From NCBI GenBank assembly GCA_001464715.1, contig LNDT01000001.1, positions 1 to 64,000 of the forward strand: a DNA stretch of 64,000 nt, read 5' to 3'. The first letter of the stretch is position 1; the number at the start of each line of letters is the position of its first letter. The position numbers and the translations under genes were made by a program. The notes under the pieces are model-generated. The model was not told where the DNA came from. It saw nothing but the letters and a program-made list of their open reading frames with translations, and searched no databases. Source of the stretch: Bdellovibrionales bacterium Ga0074137. Its GTDB lineage: Bacteria; Bdellovibrionota; Bdellovibrionia; Bdellovibrionales; JAMPXM01. Positions 1-7,453 of this stretch are shown piece by piece.

Positions 1-249
1 GAAACAGCGACCGAAATTTCTGCTGAAAACTCGGATGCCAGTGGTGAGATGTTAAACATCATCTACAGTACGGGCCGGAAAGAAATTAACGAAGGGGGCT
101 TTGACTTTACTCCCTCACTTCCGGCAACGGTTTTTGGAAAAAACCTGGCGCTGGCAAAGAGTAACATGTCGGGCATCGCGCTCTATACGGACTGCGAATG
201 CGACCTCGGTCGATTCGCGATGATGCTTTCCCTGAGAAACCTCACTTAA
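1..249 (+). CDS. C-terminal part of an unidentified protein
   Basis: The frame is open from the first base of the window to a TAA at 247-249, so this is the last 82 codons of a gene that begins upstream. The visible part is mixed polar and hydrophobic, with two closely spaced cysteines (DCECDLG) near the end. I see no recognisable domain. It could be the end of a secreted or surface protein, but nothing seen here proves that. It runs convergently into the uridine kinase gene and overlaps its end by 8 bp. The ATG at 49 is internal to the open frame and is unlikely to be the true start. Confidence 0.55.
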   Translation, partial: ETATEISAENSDASGEMLNIIYSTGRKEINEGGFDFTPSLPATVFGKNLALAKSNMSGIALYTDCECDLGRFAMMLSLRNLT

Positions 250-913
250 GCGCAGCCGCCTGGTAGCGCCGGAAGCACTCTTCAAATACATTATCGTAAT
301 CGGATATTTCGCTAACGATATAGTCGGCGAACTTTTTTGAAGGCTCAACAAACGCGTCGTGCATCGGCTTTACCTGGCTAAGGAACTGAGCTTTCACCCC
401 TTCAGAAGTGCGCCCACGCTCGTGCACATCACGCTTAAGACGCCTCTCGAATCGCAAGTTTTCTGCCGTATCAAAGAAAACAAGTTCATCAAAGAGGCCA
501 CGAACAAGTTCTGAGTGGAAAATCAAAATGCCGTCGACCAAGATAACGGGCTTTGGTTTGACACTGACTGTTTCTGAACTTCGTGAATGCGTGACGAAAT
601 CATAAATAGGAATTTGAACTGGATTACCGCTTTTGAGGCTCACAAGTCTTTCAGCTAACAGCGAAAAATCGATGCTGCTTGGGTGATCGAAATTGACAGA
701 CCCACCATCAAAATCAAATCGTGCCGACTGATCAAAGTAGAAGCTGTCTTGCAAAATGATCTCACAAATCGATTCGCCGAGGCGGTCGCGGAGCATTTCA
801 GCGAAATAGGTTTTTCCCGATCCACTGCCACCAGCTATACCGACCAAAAGCGGAACCACCGACGAAGTTCTATCTTCGGATCTATTTTGTTTGGTAGAGC
901 CGGTCACCCGCAT
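242..913 (-). CDS. udk: Uridine kinase
   Basis: This 223-residue protein fits the P-loop uridine/cytidine kinase family, which phosphorylates uridine to UMP with a nucleoside triphosphate in the cytosol. The Walker A loop GIAGGSGSGKT is at residues 25-35, and the LQDSFYF and NFDHPSSIDF segments around 54-82 match the substrate-binding region. Length is typical (E. coli Udk is 213 residues). It is the last gene of the minus-strand operon and its start lies inside upp (32-bp overlap), which suggests translational coupling. With upp it gives the operon two routes to UMP, from uridine and from uracil. A related phosphoribulokinase-like function is possible but less likely, given the operon. Confidence 0.9.
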   Translation of the reverse strand: MRVTGSTKQNRSEDRTSSVVPLLVGIAGGSGSGKTYFAEMLRDRLGESICEIILQDSFYFDQSARFDFDGGSVNFDHPSSIDFSLLAERLVSLKSGNPVQIPIYDFVTHSRSSETVSVKPKPVILVDGILIFHSELVRGLFDELVFFDTAENLRFERRLKRDVHERGRTSEGVKAQFLSQVKPMHDAFVEPSKKFADYIVSEISDYDNVFEECFRRYQAAALK

Positions 914-1529
914 CCCCTAAGCCTGGAACAAGGTAACCCTGCTCATTCATCTCGATCTCAACATTCACAGTGAAGATCTGCACATCAGGATGAATCTCGG
1001 CGATTTTTTCGACCGCATGCGAGCTGATCAAGATCGAGAGGAGACGAATATTACCGACCTCATAACTTTTTAGCCGCTCGATAGCAGCAATCGCGGTATC
1101 GGCTGTGGCCACCAGTGGGTCACACAAAATGGCCTGCTTCCCGCGAATGTCGCTGGGCATCTTGAAGTAGTACTCGACCGTAGAATGAATAAATTTGTCT
1201 CGATACACACCAATAAAACCCGTCGACGCGAACGGTATCATCGACAAAACGGCGTCGAGCATTCCATTGCCTGCGCGCATAATCGAAACAACCACTGGCG
1301 GATTCGAAATTCTTTCGACGGTCGTTTTGGCGATGGGAGTTTCGATGTCGACTTTGCGCATCTCCTTCCAATCACGCATGACTTCATGAGCCAGCACGCG
1401 GCTAATTTCTTTAACCAGGTCGCGAAACTCTGACGAGCTCGTATTTTTATCGCGAAGGTACCCCAGCTTGTGACGCAAAAGTGGATGATCGACAATCGTA
1501 AGGTTTTTAGCGGCAGTTTTATTTAGCAT
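882..1529 (-). CDS. upp: Uracil phosphoribosyltransferase
   Basis: This enzyme makes UMP from uracil and PRPP. The 215-residue protein has the family landmarks: the MRAGNGM segment at about 84-90, the PRPP loop LCDPLVATADTA at 135-146, and the uracil-binding C-terminus LVPGLGDAGDR near 200-210. The PRPP loop is unusual, since most bacterial enzymes read DPMLATGGT here and this one reads DPLVATADT. It lies 31 bp after urc4 and overlaps udk by 32 bp. In the fungal URC pathway a UPRT (URC6) supplies UMP as the substrate to be opened, so this copy may serve catabolism as well as salvage. The family call is secure; the pathway role is inferred from its neighbours. Confidence 0.93.
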   Translation of the reverse strand: MLNKTAAKNLTIVDHPLLRHKLGYLRDKNTSSSEFRDLVKEISRVLAHEVMRDWKEMRKVDIETPIAKTTVERISNPPVVVSIMRAGNGMLDAVLSMIPFASTGFIGVYRDKFIHSTVEYYFKMPSDIRGKQAILCDPLVATADTAIAAIERLKSYEVGNIRLLSILISSHAVEKIAEIHPDVQIFTVNVEIEMNEQGYLVPGLGDAGDRLYQTK

Positions 1530-1560
1530 CGTTGACTACTCTTTCAAAAATTTCAGATTT

Positions 1561-2796
1561 CTAAAAAACCGTACCATCGCTGACAATACGAAGGGGCGGA
1601 TCCGCACTTGCACGTTTTTCTTTCGCAATATATCGACCCGCCCACCAAGTTCCGCCCTCTAAAACTTTTGCCAGAGGAAACTCTTCGGGCGTTTTACCAA
1701 GAGCCTTTTGAACTTCTGCTCCCACACGGTCTAAGAAGTAAACCGTTAAAGCTCGCCACTCGATCACGAGATCAGAGTCTGGGCGCCACTCTTTCTTCAA
1801 ATTTGATGGATCCTTCATTCGAATCAAATCCATGTCGATCAAAAGTCCACCGTTTCGGTATTCGGCCAAACCCGTGAGCCCTTGAACGTTCGTTACCTTC
1901 AGTCCCGCTTCCACCATCGGCTCAATCAAAGAGTACGACATCCACTGAGAAAGCTTATGTAACGGAACTAAAGACGCAAATTCATCTTTGCCGCCTAGCT
2001 TCGAATGCCGCCAAACATCGCCAAGGTTGATGGTTTTTTTGGAGGCCTTAGCAACCAAGCGGCCTGGCCAAATCACACCAAGGCCATCCAGTACGGCGCG
2101 AAGAATGGCTGGAGCAGGAACCGTCTTTCCGTTCTCGGATACCAGGTAGTCAATGATGTTTCCCGGTCGTCCGTCTTTAAAAATTTTCTGATTCTCGACG
2201 GCACGCCCAAGTCCATTTAGAAGAGCAACTCTTCCTTCGATTCCAACGAGCGGATTGGCGTCAGAAACTTGAAAGTACTTTTTCAAATCGCGAGCTGTTG
2301 TTTTTTTAAGTCCGTCGACATCAGCTCGAAGTGATTCACGATCATCACTCATGACGCCGCTGAGGAACATGTGAAAACTCGCAACACCTAGGCCCTCTGA
2401 ACGATCGAATTTTTGACCCGTTGACTCTTCTTGGTAAGACCAGCCGGCCCCCGCACCCGCATCCAACAAGACCGAAGTAATCACAAGATCAAGCTCCGTC
2501 CTTGCACGTTCCATGGGGTCAAGTTCCCCTAATAAAGCTTTTAACTTTTTCGGTCGATCGATTTCTCCAGCGCGAAAGTGACCCCAGCGCGAGTGAAATG
2601 GAATTTCAAGTGACGGGTATTTCTGGCGAATGACTTTAATAACGAAATCCACCGTCGGACGAAACTGCGCCTCACTAATTTCGAAAAAACCGAGGCCTTT
2701 TTCAGTGTAATTAAAAACTGCCGTCGCTTGTTGGCGAATTCGCGCAGGAGATAAGATTTCATCGATCTGCTGGGTCGAAAGCTCAACTTCACTCAT
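1561..2796 (-). CDS. urc4: URC4/urg3 family protein (DUF1688), uracil catabolism
   Basis: This 411-residue protein matches the URC4/urg3 (DUF1688) family in length and in several characteristic stretches, such as AGAGAGWSYQEESTGQ, SEGLGVASFHMFLSG, the NPLVGIEGRVALLNGLG region and the C-terminal GGTWWAGRYIAKEKR. The family is required for the URC route of uracil degradation in the yeast Lachancea kluyveri; its exact chemistry is not firmly settled to my knowledge. I see no signal peptide or membrane segment, so it is probably cytosolic. Its first 8 bases overlap the end of urc1 and upp follows, which is the gene association expected of the URC pathway. A role outside uracil breakdown is unlikely in this setting. 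Confidence 0.85.
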   Translation of the reverse strand: MSEVELSTQQIDEILSPARIRQQATAVFNYTEKGLGFFEISEAQFRPTVDFVIKVIRQKYPSLEIPFHSRWGHFRAGEIDRPKKLKALLGELDPMERARTELDLVITSVLLDAGAGAGWSYQEESTGQKFDRSEGLGVASFHMFLSGVMSDDRESLRADVDGLKKTTARDLKKYFQVSDANPLVGIEGRVALLNGLGRAVENQKIFKDGRPGNIIDYLVSENGKTVPAPAILRAVLDGLGVIWPGRLVAKASKKTINLGDVWRHSKLGGKDEFASLVPLHKLSQWMSYSLIEPMVEAGLKVTNVQGLTGLAEYRNGGLLIDMDLIRMKDPSNLKKEWRPDSDLVIEWRALTVYFLDRVGAEVQKALGKTPEEFPLAKVLEGGTWWAGRYIAKEKRASADPPLRIVSDGTVF

Positions 2797-4048
2797 CGAT
2801 CGCCCGCCCTTTTACTTTCTTTAGATCTGCTTCCGTGGGAGGCGCTTCTTTTGTAAAGTAGCCGGCGGCTTTTTTTGCCTCCATCTCAACCTGCGCATCT
2901 TTTGGAATCAAATGATCCGGAATCGAAATTCGGTTCACAACTTCGATACCGCTTCCCACAATCGCATCGTACTTCATATTGCTCATCGAGTGCAGATTGT
3001 GAATTTTGGTGATTCCGAAGAAGTGCAAAATATCAGGCATGAACTCTTGAAATCGCGCGTCTTCGGTTCCTGCGACACATTCGGTTCGATGAAAATAAGT
3101 GGCCGCGGTGTCTCCACCCTTTTGGCGTTTACGTGCATTGTAGACGAGAAATTTTGTCACTTCACCCAGCGCTCGTCCTTCTTTTCGGTAATACGCAATA
3201 AGACCTACGCCGCCATTTTGTGCTGTACGGGCGGCATCTTCGATCCCGTACATCAAGTAAGGACGGCAGGTGCAAATATCCGAACCAAAGACATCGGATC
3301 CATTGCACTCATCATGAACGCGGCACGTGAGAGTCACCTTGGGATCCGCTAAGTCTTTTGGATTTCCAAAAATATAGACCGTGGTACTTCCGATCGGTGG
3401 CAACCACACTTTTAAATCGGGCCGAGTAATGAACTCAGGATACATCCCACCCGTCTCTTGAAAAAGAATTCGTCGAAGTTCGCCCTCTTCAACGCCAATG
3501 CGCGCGGCCATTCCCGGTAAATACCAAACCGGCTCAATGGCCACTTTCGTGACCTTCACATCTCCGTTTTCTAGAACGAATTTTCCATCCGGTTTTATGC
3601 GGCCAAGCTTAATGGCCTCGCTGATCTCAAGAATTTGAAGATGCGCTTGGGTCACCGCAATGGATGGTCGAATGTCATAACCCTCATCAAAGAGCGGCTT
3701 AAAGTGAATTTTTGGATCAAGCCCCCACGGGTCCAGCGAAACAAGTCTCGTCGAATCGAACCACGACGGATAAGGGCCAAACTCCACCGGGCTTTGCGTA
3801 TTTTCAAGATCCGGCCGATGCTGCGGAGGAAACTTTCCACTGGCAATCGAGAGCGCACGATACACAGTGTAACTTCCGCTGTGGGCGCCGATGGCATTTC
3901 GTGCCTTCGTGTTAGTCACGGACGCGACAACGGGTCCGCGCACCAAAGGATTCTTTGCTCCCCACTGAATGGGAAGCGTTTCAGAAAACTTAAGGTTGTT
4001 GTGAGACGCCAAAATAATATGGCGACTTTGAGTATTTGTACCAATCAT
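2789..4048 (-). CDS. urc1: GTP cyclohydrolase II-like URC1 protein, uracil ring opening
   Basis: This 419-residue protein carries a GTP cyclohydrolase II fold in its C-terminal half. The zinc ligands are seen as C248, C259 and C261, with the C-x10-C-x-C spacing of RibA inside the RVHDEC...CTC motif. The RibA active-site run EGRGIGL is changed to EGRALGE at about 290-296, and there is a long N-terminal extension of some 200 residues. Both features fit URC1/urg1 proteins, which act on the uracil ring rather than GTP. It starts 9 bp after mmsA ends, with an AGGGAAAA ribosome site, and overlaps urc4 by 8 bp. A true riboflavin RibA is less likely because of the extension, the altered motif and the operon. 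Confidence 0.85.
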   Translation of the reverse strand: MIGTNTQSRHIILASHNNLKFSETLPIQWGAKNPLVRGPVVASVTNTKARNAIGAHSGSYTVYRALSIASGKFPPQHRPDLENTQSPVEFGPYPSWFDSTRLVSLDPWGLDPKIHFKPLFDEGYDIRPSIAVTQAHLQILEISEAIKLGRIKPDGKFVLENGDVKVTKVAIEPVWYLPGMAARIGVEEGELRRILFQETGGMYPEFITRPDLKVWLPPIGSTTVYIFGNPKDLADPKVTLTCRVHDECNGSDVFGSDICTCRPYLMYGIEDAARTAQNGGVGLIAYYRKEGRALGEVTKFLVYNARKRQKGGDTAATYFHRTECVAGTEDARFQEFMPDILHFFGITKIHNLHSMSNMKYDAIVGSGIEVVNRISIPDHLIPKDAQVEMEAKKAAGYFTKEAPPTEADLKKVKGRAIDE

Positions 4049-4057
4049 GATTTTTCC

Positions 4058-5554
4058 CTACGACATCCACGTCGAATCGTTTTGCCGTTCCCATTTTGTT
4101 GTCACTTTTTTCGTGTTCGACCAGAAGTCCAAGCTCTGATGTCCCGTGATGTCTCCGTGCCCAAATTTCGAGGCGTTGACTCCGCCAAAAGAAAATGGCT
4201 CGCGCGGAACTGGCACACCGACGTTCACACCCACCATTCCCGTCGATGCCTCCCGCGCCACGCGGTCGGCCAGAGGGCCACTCGATGTAAACACACTGCA
4301 CGCATTTCCGTACTCGTTAGCGTTCTCAATAGCGAGAGCTTCACTTAGATCTTTGCATCGCACGATACTCAAAATGGGCCCAAAGAGCTCAATGGTCGCG
4401 GCTTCTGAGCCTGGCTGAACTTGATCTAAAATGGTGGGCCCAAGCCAATTTCCATTTTCTTTTCCCATTGGCGCTTTTGCCGTTCGTCCGTCTAAAAGTA
4501 CACGGGCGCCCGCGGCTTCGGCTCGTGTGATGGCGCTTTTTAGAAAGGCGACTTGATCCTTTGTGATCATTGCACCCATTTCTTTTCCAAGAACCAAAGA
4601 TTTCGCGCGAGCCACGATCTGCTCAATGTGAGCTTCTACATTTCCTACGGCCAACAGAACTGAAGCCGCCATACATCGCTGTCCCGCGCAGCCTGTAAAT
4701 GAGTCCGAAATTCCGTTGCCAGTCAGTTCAAGATTCGCATCGGGCAGCAGAATAATATGATTCTTCGCTCCACCCAGAGCCAAGGCCCTTTTTCCAAGAT
4801 GCGTCGCTCGCTGATAAACGAGTTTGGCAACCTTGGTGGAACCAACAAACCCAATCGCTTTCACCAGTGGATGATCGATGATGGCGGACACCGTGGCTTC
4901 GCCGCCATTGAGCACCGTGAAAACTCCGGGCGGAATTCCAGCTTCTCGCAAAGCATCCGCAATGAGTCTCGCCGTGAGCGGCGTCTTTTCAGAGGGTTTC
5001 CAAACGTAGCTATTACCTAGAGCGAGAGCGATCGGAATGGTCCACATAGGAACCATCGCGGGAAAATTAAAGGGTGTAATGTTCGCAACGACGCCCAGCG
5101 GTTCTCGTCGGTACTCGCAAGTGACTCCGCGAGAAATTTCAAGTTTGCCACCAAGGTCCAAATTTTGAATCGATAGTGCAAACTCTAAAACCTCAATTCC
5201 CTTCATGAGGCCCGCTTTACCTTCATCGAAAGTCTTCCCGCTCTCTGCACTTTTGAGCTGCGCGATTTTGTCGAGATCTCGCAACAAAATGTTTCGAAAA
5301 TTGAAAAGCACTTTGCTTCGTTCTTTAATGGGAAGTTTGGCCCAAGGGGCTTGAGCTTTCGCGGCTGCTTGAATAGCGAGCTCGATCTGCTCGGCCGAAG
5401 GAATCGAAACCTGTCCCAAAATATGACCGTCATGAGCGGACGTGATGGTGGCCTGCGCCTCTCGGCCAAGAGTCCACTCGCCGCCGATCAGAGCGTCACA
5501 CGTGACATTGAAATCTCCACTTAGCTGGCCAGTCTGGTCCGTCGCTTTTCCCAT
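4058..5554 (-). CDS. mmsA: CoA-acylating (methyl)malonate-semialdehyde dehydrogenase
   Basis: This aldehyde dehydrogenase superfamily member most resembles MmsA/IolA, which oxidises malonate or methylmalonate semialdehyde with CoA and NAD to acetyl- or propionyl-CoA. The nucleophile is the Cys in GQRCMA at about residue 294. The usual ALDH general-base Glu is absent: the motif reads ALGGAKNH, as expected for the CoA-dependent MmsA group. TPFNFPAMVP is also typical. The start at 5554 has GGGGAGA seven bases upstream and gives 498 residues, the family norm; an in-frame ATG at 5599 falls inside a palindrome and is less likely. It is the first gene of the URC operon, so malonate semialdehyde from uracil is the likely substrate (inference). 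Confidence 0.9.
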   Translation of the reverse strand: MGKATDQTGQLSGDFNVTCDALIGGEWTLGREAQATITSAHDGHILGQVSIPSAEQIELAIQAAAKAQAPWAKLPIKERSKVLFNFRNILLRDLDKIAQLKSAESGKTFDEGKAGLMKGIEVLEFALSIQNLDLGGKLEISRGVTCEYRREPLGVVANITPFNFPAMVPMWTIPIALALGNSYVWKPSEKTPLTARLIADALREAGIPPGVFTVLNGGEATVSAIIDHPLVKAIGFVGSTKVAKLVYQRATHLGKRALALGGAKNHIILLPDANLELTGNGISDSFTGCAGQRCMAASVLLAVGNVEAHIEQIVARAKSLVLGKEMGAMITKDQVAFLKSAITRAEAAGARVLLDGRTAKAPMGKENGNWLGPTILDQVQPGSEAATIELFGPILSIVRCKDLSEALAIENANEYGNACSVFTSSGPLADRVAREASTGMVGVNVGVPVPREPFSFGGVNASKFGHGDITGHQSLDFWSNTKKVTTKWERQNDSTWMS

Positions 5555-5583
5555 ATCGATTCTCCCCGAATACAAAACGGTAT

Positions 5584-5632
5584 TGCACCGCTTCTGCAAA
5601 AGGTACCTGGTACCTTTTGCAGAAGCGGTGCA
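5584..5632. repeat. 49-bp perfect palindrome (24-bp arms, 1-nt centre)
   Basis: The arm at 5584-5607 is the exact reverse complement of 5609-5632, with a single T at 5608 between them. The centre holds two GGTACC sites separated by that T. It lies between the divergent mmsA and EcsC genes, 30 bp upstream of the mmsA start and 24 bp upstream of EcsC. It is too long and too perfect for an ordinary operator, and no T-run follows on either strand. It may be a dispersed palindromic repeat or a cruciform-forming element that affects transcription of both genes. Confidence 0.85.
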
Positions 5633-5656
5633 TCACTGGCAGGGTGAGGGAGTGAA

Positions 5657-6568
5657 ATGGGGAAATCAATAATGGAAACGGCGCCAAACAAAGATTTGAA
5701 ACTGAATATGGATGAAACGGCGTTTCTAATGGAGGCCGCCAGTTTTTTTTCAAACCCTGGGAAGATGGCCAAGCTTCTTGCGTGGGCGGGACGACCTGCT
5801 GAAGCTCTCCATGCTCGACTCCCCGAGCCCGTGCGCAACGCGATTGCGCGCGCCAGTGAAATCGCCATTCGAAAGGCGATGATCGCAGCGATTCGGACTC
5901 TCCCGAAATCAGATGGGACCGAGAGCCTCAACACGGCACTCAACGTATCGCTGATTTTACCGGGTGAATCCATTCGCTCCTCACGACTGCATCGAACGCT
6001 GACCTCCATTTCAGGAGCGGCCGGAGGATTTTTTGGTCTTCCGGCTCTTCCTTTGGAGCTTCCGGTGACGACAGTTCTCATTCTTCGCGCGATCACGGAC
6101 CAAGCGAGACTTTTTGGACACGATATCAGGAGCATTGAAACGCAACTTGAGTGCCTGATGGTTTTTACGATGACGAACCTTGCTACGGATGCGCCGGTCG
6201 CCCGTTACTACCTGGCCAGAGCGTCTCTTGTTGGAGTTTTACGAGAGGCCGCAACGGTGGGTGGAGCCATCGCAACAAAGGATCTCATTCGCGGCGTTGA
6301 ATTGGGAACACTTCCTATCTTTACGAAACTGATTTCTGGAATTTCAGAAAAGTTCCAAATCCGTGTCTCACAAAAATTTGTCGCCGAAAGTTTGCCCTTT
6401 GTTGGGGCCGTTGGCGGAGGTGCTCTCAATTATGCTTTTACCGACTATTTTGTAACGGCCGCTCGATTTCATTTTGGAGTGAGAGCTCTTGAGAAAAAAC
6501 ACGGTCACCTTCAAATCCAAGACCGTCTCTTAGAGCTTTCGCACGAGAGAAATTCGACACATCAGTGA
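5657..6568 (+). CDS. EcsC family protein
   Basis: This 303-residue protein matches the EcsC family, named after a Bacillus gene linked to an ABC transporter and found in many Gram-negatives with unknown biochemical function. The characteristic parts are a Gly-rich stretch followed by LPALPLELPVTTVLILRAI around residues 125-145, and PFVGAVGGGALNYAFTDYF near 248-266 followed by ARFHFGVRALEKKHG. Several moderately hydrophobic segments suggest membrane association, with no clear signal peptide. The start at 5657 has a GAGGGAG ribosome site; an ATG at 5672 is possible. It is divergent from the URC operon, with the large palindrome between them. No function can be assigned. Confidence 0.75.
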   Translation: MGKSIMETAPNKDLKLNMDETAFLMEAASFFSNPGKMAKLLAWAGRPAEALHARLPEPVRNAIARASEIAIRKAMIAAIRTLPKSDGTESLNTALNVSLILPGESIRSSRLHRTLTSISGAAGGFFGLPALPLELPVTTVLILRAITDQARLFGHDIRSIETQLECLMVFTMTNLATDAPVARYYLARASLVGVLREAATVGGAIATKDLIRGVELGTLPIFTKLISGISEKFQIRVSQKFVAESLPFVGAVGGGALNYAFTDYFVTAARFHFGVRALEKKHGHLQIQDRLLELSHERNSTHQ

Positions 6569-6634
6569 CATAACGTCAGGAACACTTTAAAGATTGTCGC
6601 AGCAAATTTGTTGGAAGTTCGCTAAACTTTACAA

Positions 6635-7420
6635 ATGGAAAATGACCGCGAAGGCATAACTCATCGCTCGACCGTGATACTTCGTGTGCGCACGATTATA
6701 AAGATGCACGTCAGAAAACACGATGATCACACGCTGGCGAAACTGTTCCAGCGAACGATTTCGGCGCAGCTTCATTTGCTGGGTCTCATTGCTGGAATCT
6801 TCGGTCTTATTTTTCTTTGCCGCGAGGCACTTCACCACCCGGACCAAAGGCACTTCTGGGCATGTTTAGCCTTTGGTACAACAGGCCTCGCCGTTTTCGG
6901 TGCCAGCACTTTCTATCACTTCATGGCCGATGGTTATCAAATTTCGGCGAAGTTTGAGCGCTGGCTTCATGACCTAGATCACTTTGCGATCTATCTGTTC
7001 ATTGCGGGAACTTACACGCCCTTTATTTTTAATGTGATCAGTCCGCCGTGGGATACCTACCTACTGATTGCGATTTGGACGATCGCGGTGGCGGGCATTG
7101 CGTACACTTATTTTCATCCCCGCTTGCCTAAAATCATGCAGCATCGCTACGTTTCAACATCGATCTACGTGCTCATGGGTTGGACGCTGGTGATACGGGC
7201 TCCCGAAACGTTCGAGAAGGCCAGCTTCGAAACTGGCGCTCTTCTTATCGCTGGAGGCCTTAGCTACACACTGGGCGCCGTCGTCTATGCTTTAAAAAAA
7301 CCAAACCCATTTCCTGGGTGGTTTGGATATCACGAAATTTGGCACATCGCTGTTATGATGGGCTTCGCGTTTCACTACTTTCTTATCCTTAGCTTCTATC
7401 ATGGGATACGTGTCAGTTGA
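6635..7420 (+). CDS. PAQR / hemolysin III family seven-helix membrane protein
   Basis: This 261-residue integral membrane protein belongs to the hemolysin III/PAQR family. The predicted zinc-binding set is visible: STFYH with H95, the acidic HDLDH region at 112-116 followed by FAIYLFIAGTYTPF, and HEIWH with H233 and H237 near the C-terminus. About seven hydrophobic helices span residues 45-255. Eukaryotic PAQRs are ceramidase-like or receptor proteins; bacterial members influence membrane lipid homeostasis or have been called hemolysins, and the substrate here is unknown. The first 23 residues are poorly conserved in character, so an ATG at 6704 (MHVRKHDD) may be the real start; neither start has a strong ribosome site. 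ABC-F follows 33 bp later on the same strand. Confidence 0.82.
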   Translation: MENDREGITHRSTVILRVRTIIKMHVRKHDDHTLAKLFQRTISAQLHLLGLIAGIFGLIFLCREALHHPDQRHFWACLAFGTTGLAVFGASTFYHFMADGYQISAKFERWLHDLDHFAIYLFIAGTYTPFIFNVISPPWDTYLLIAIWTIAVAGIAYTYFHPRLPKIMQHRYVSTSIYVLMGWTLVIRAPETFEKASFETGALLIAGGLSYTLGAVVYALKKPNPFPGWFGYHEIWHIAVMMGFAFHYFLILSFYHGIRVS

Positions 7421-7453
7421 CGATGGGCCGGTGAACCGGTCTATTGAGCCCAC

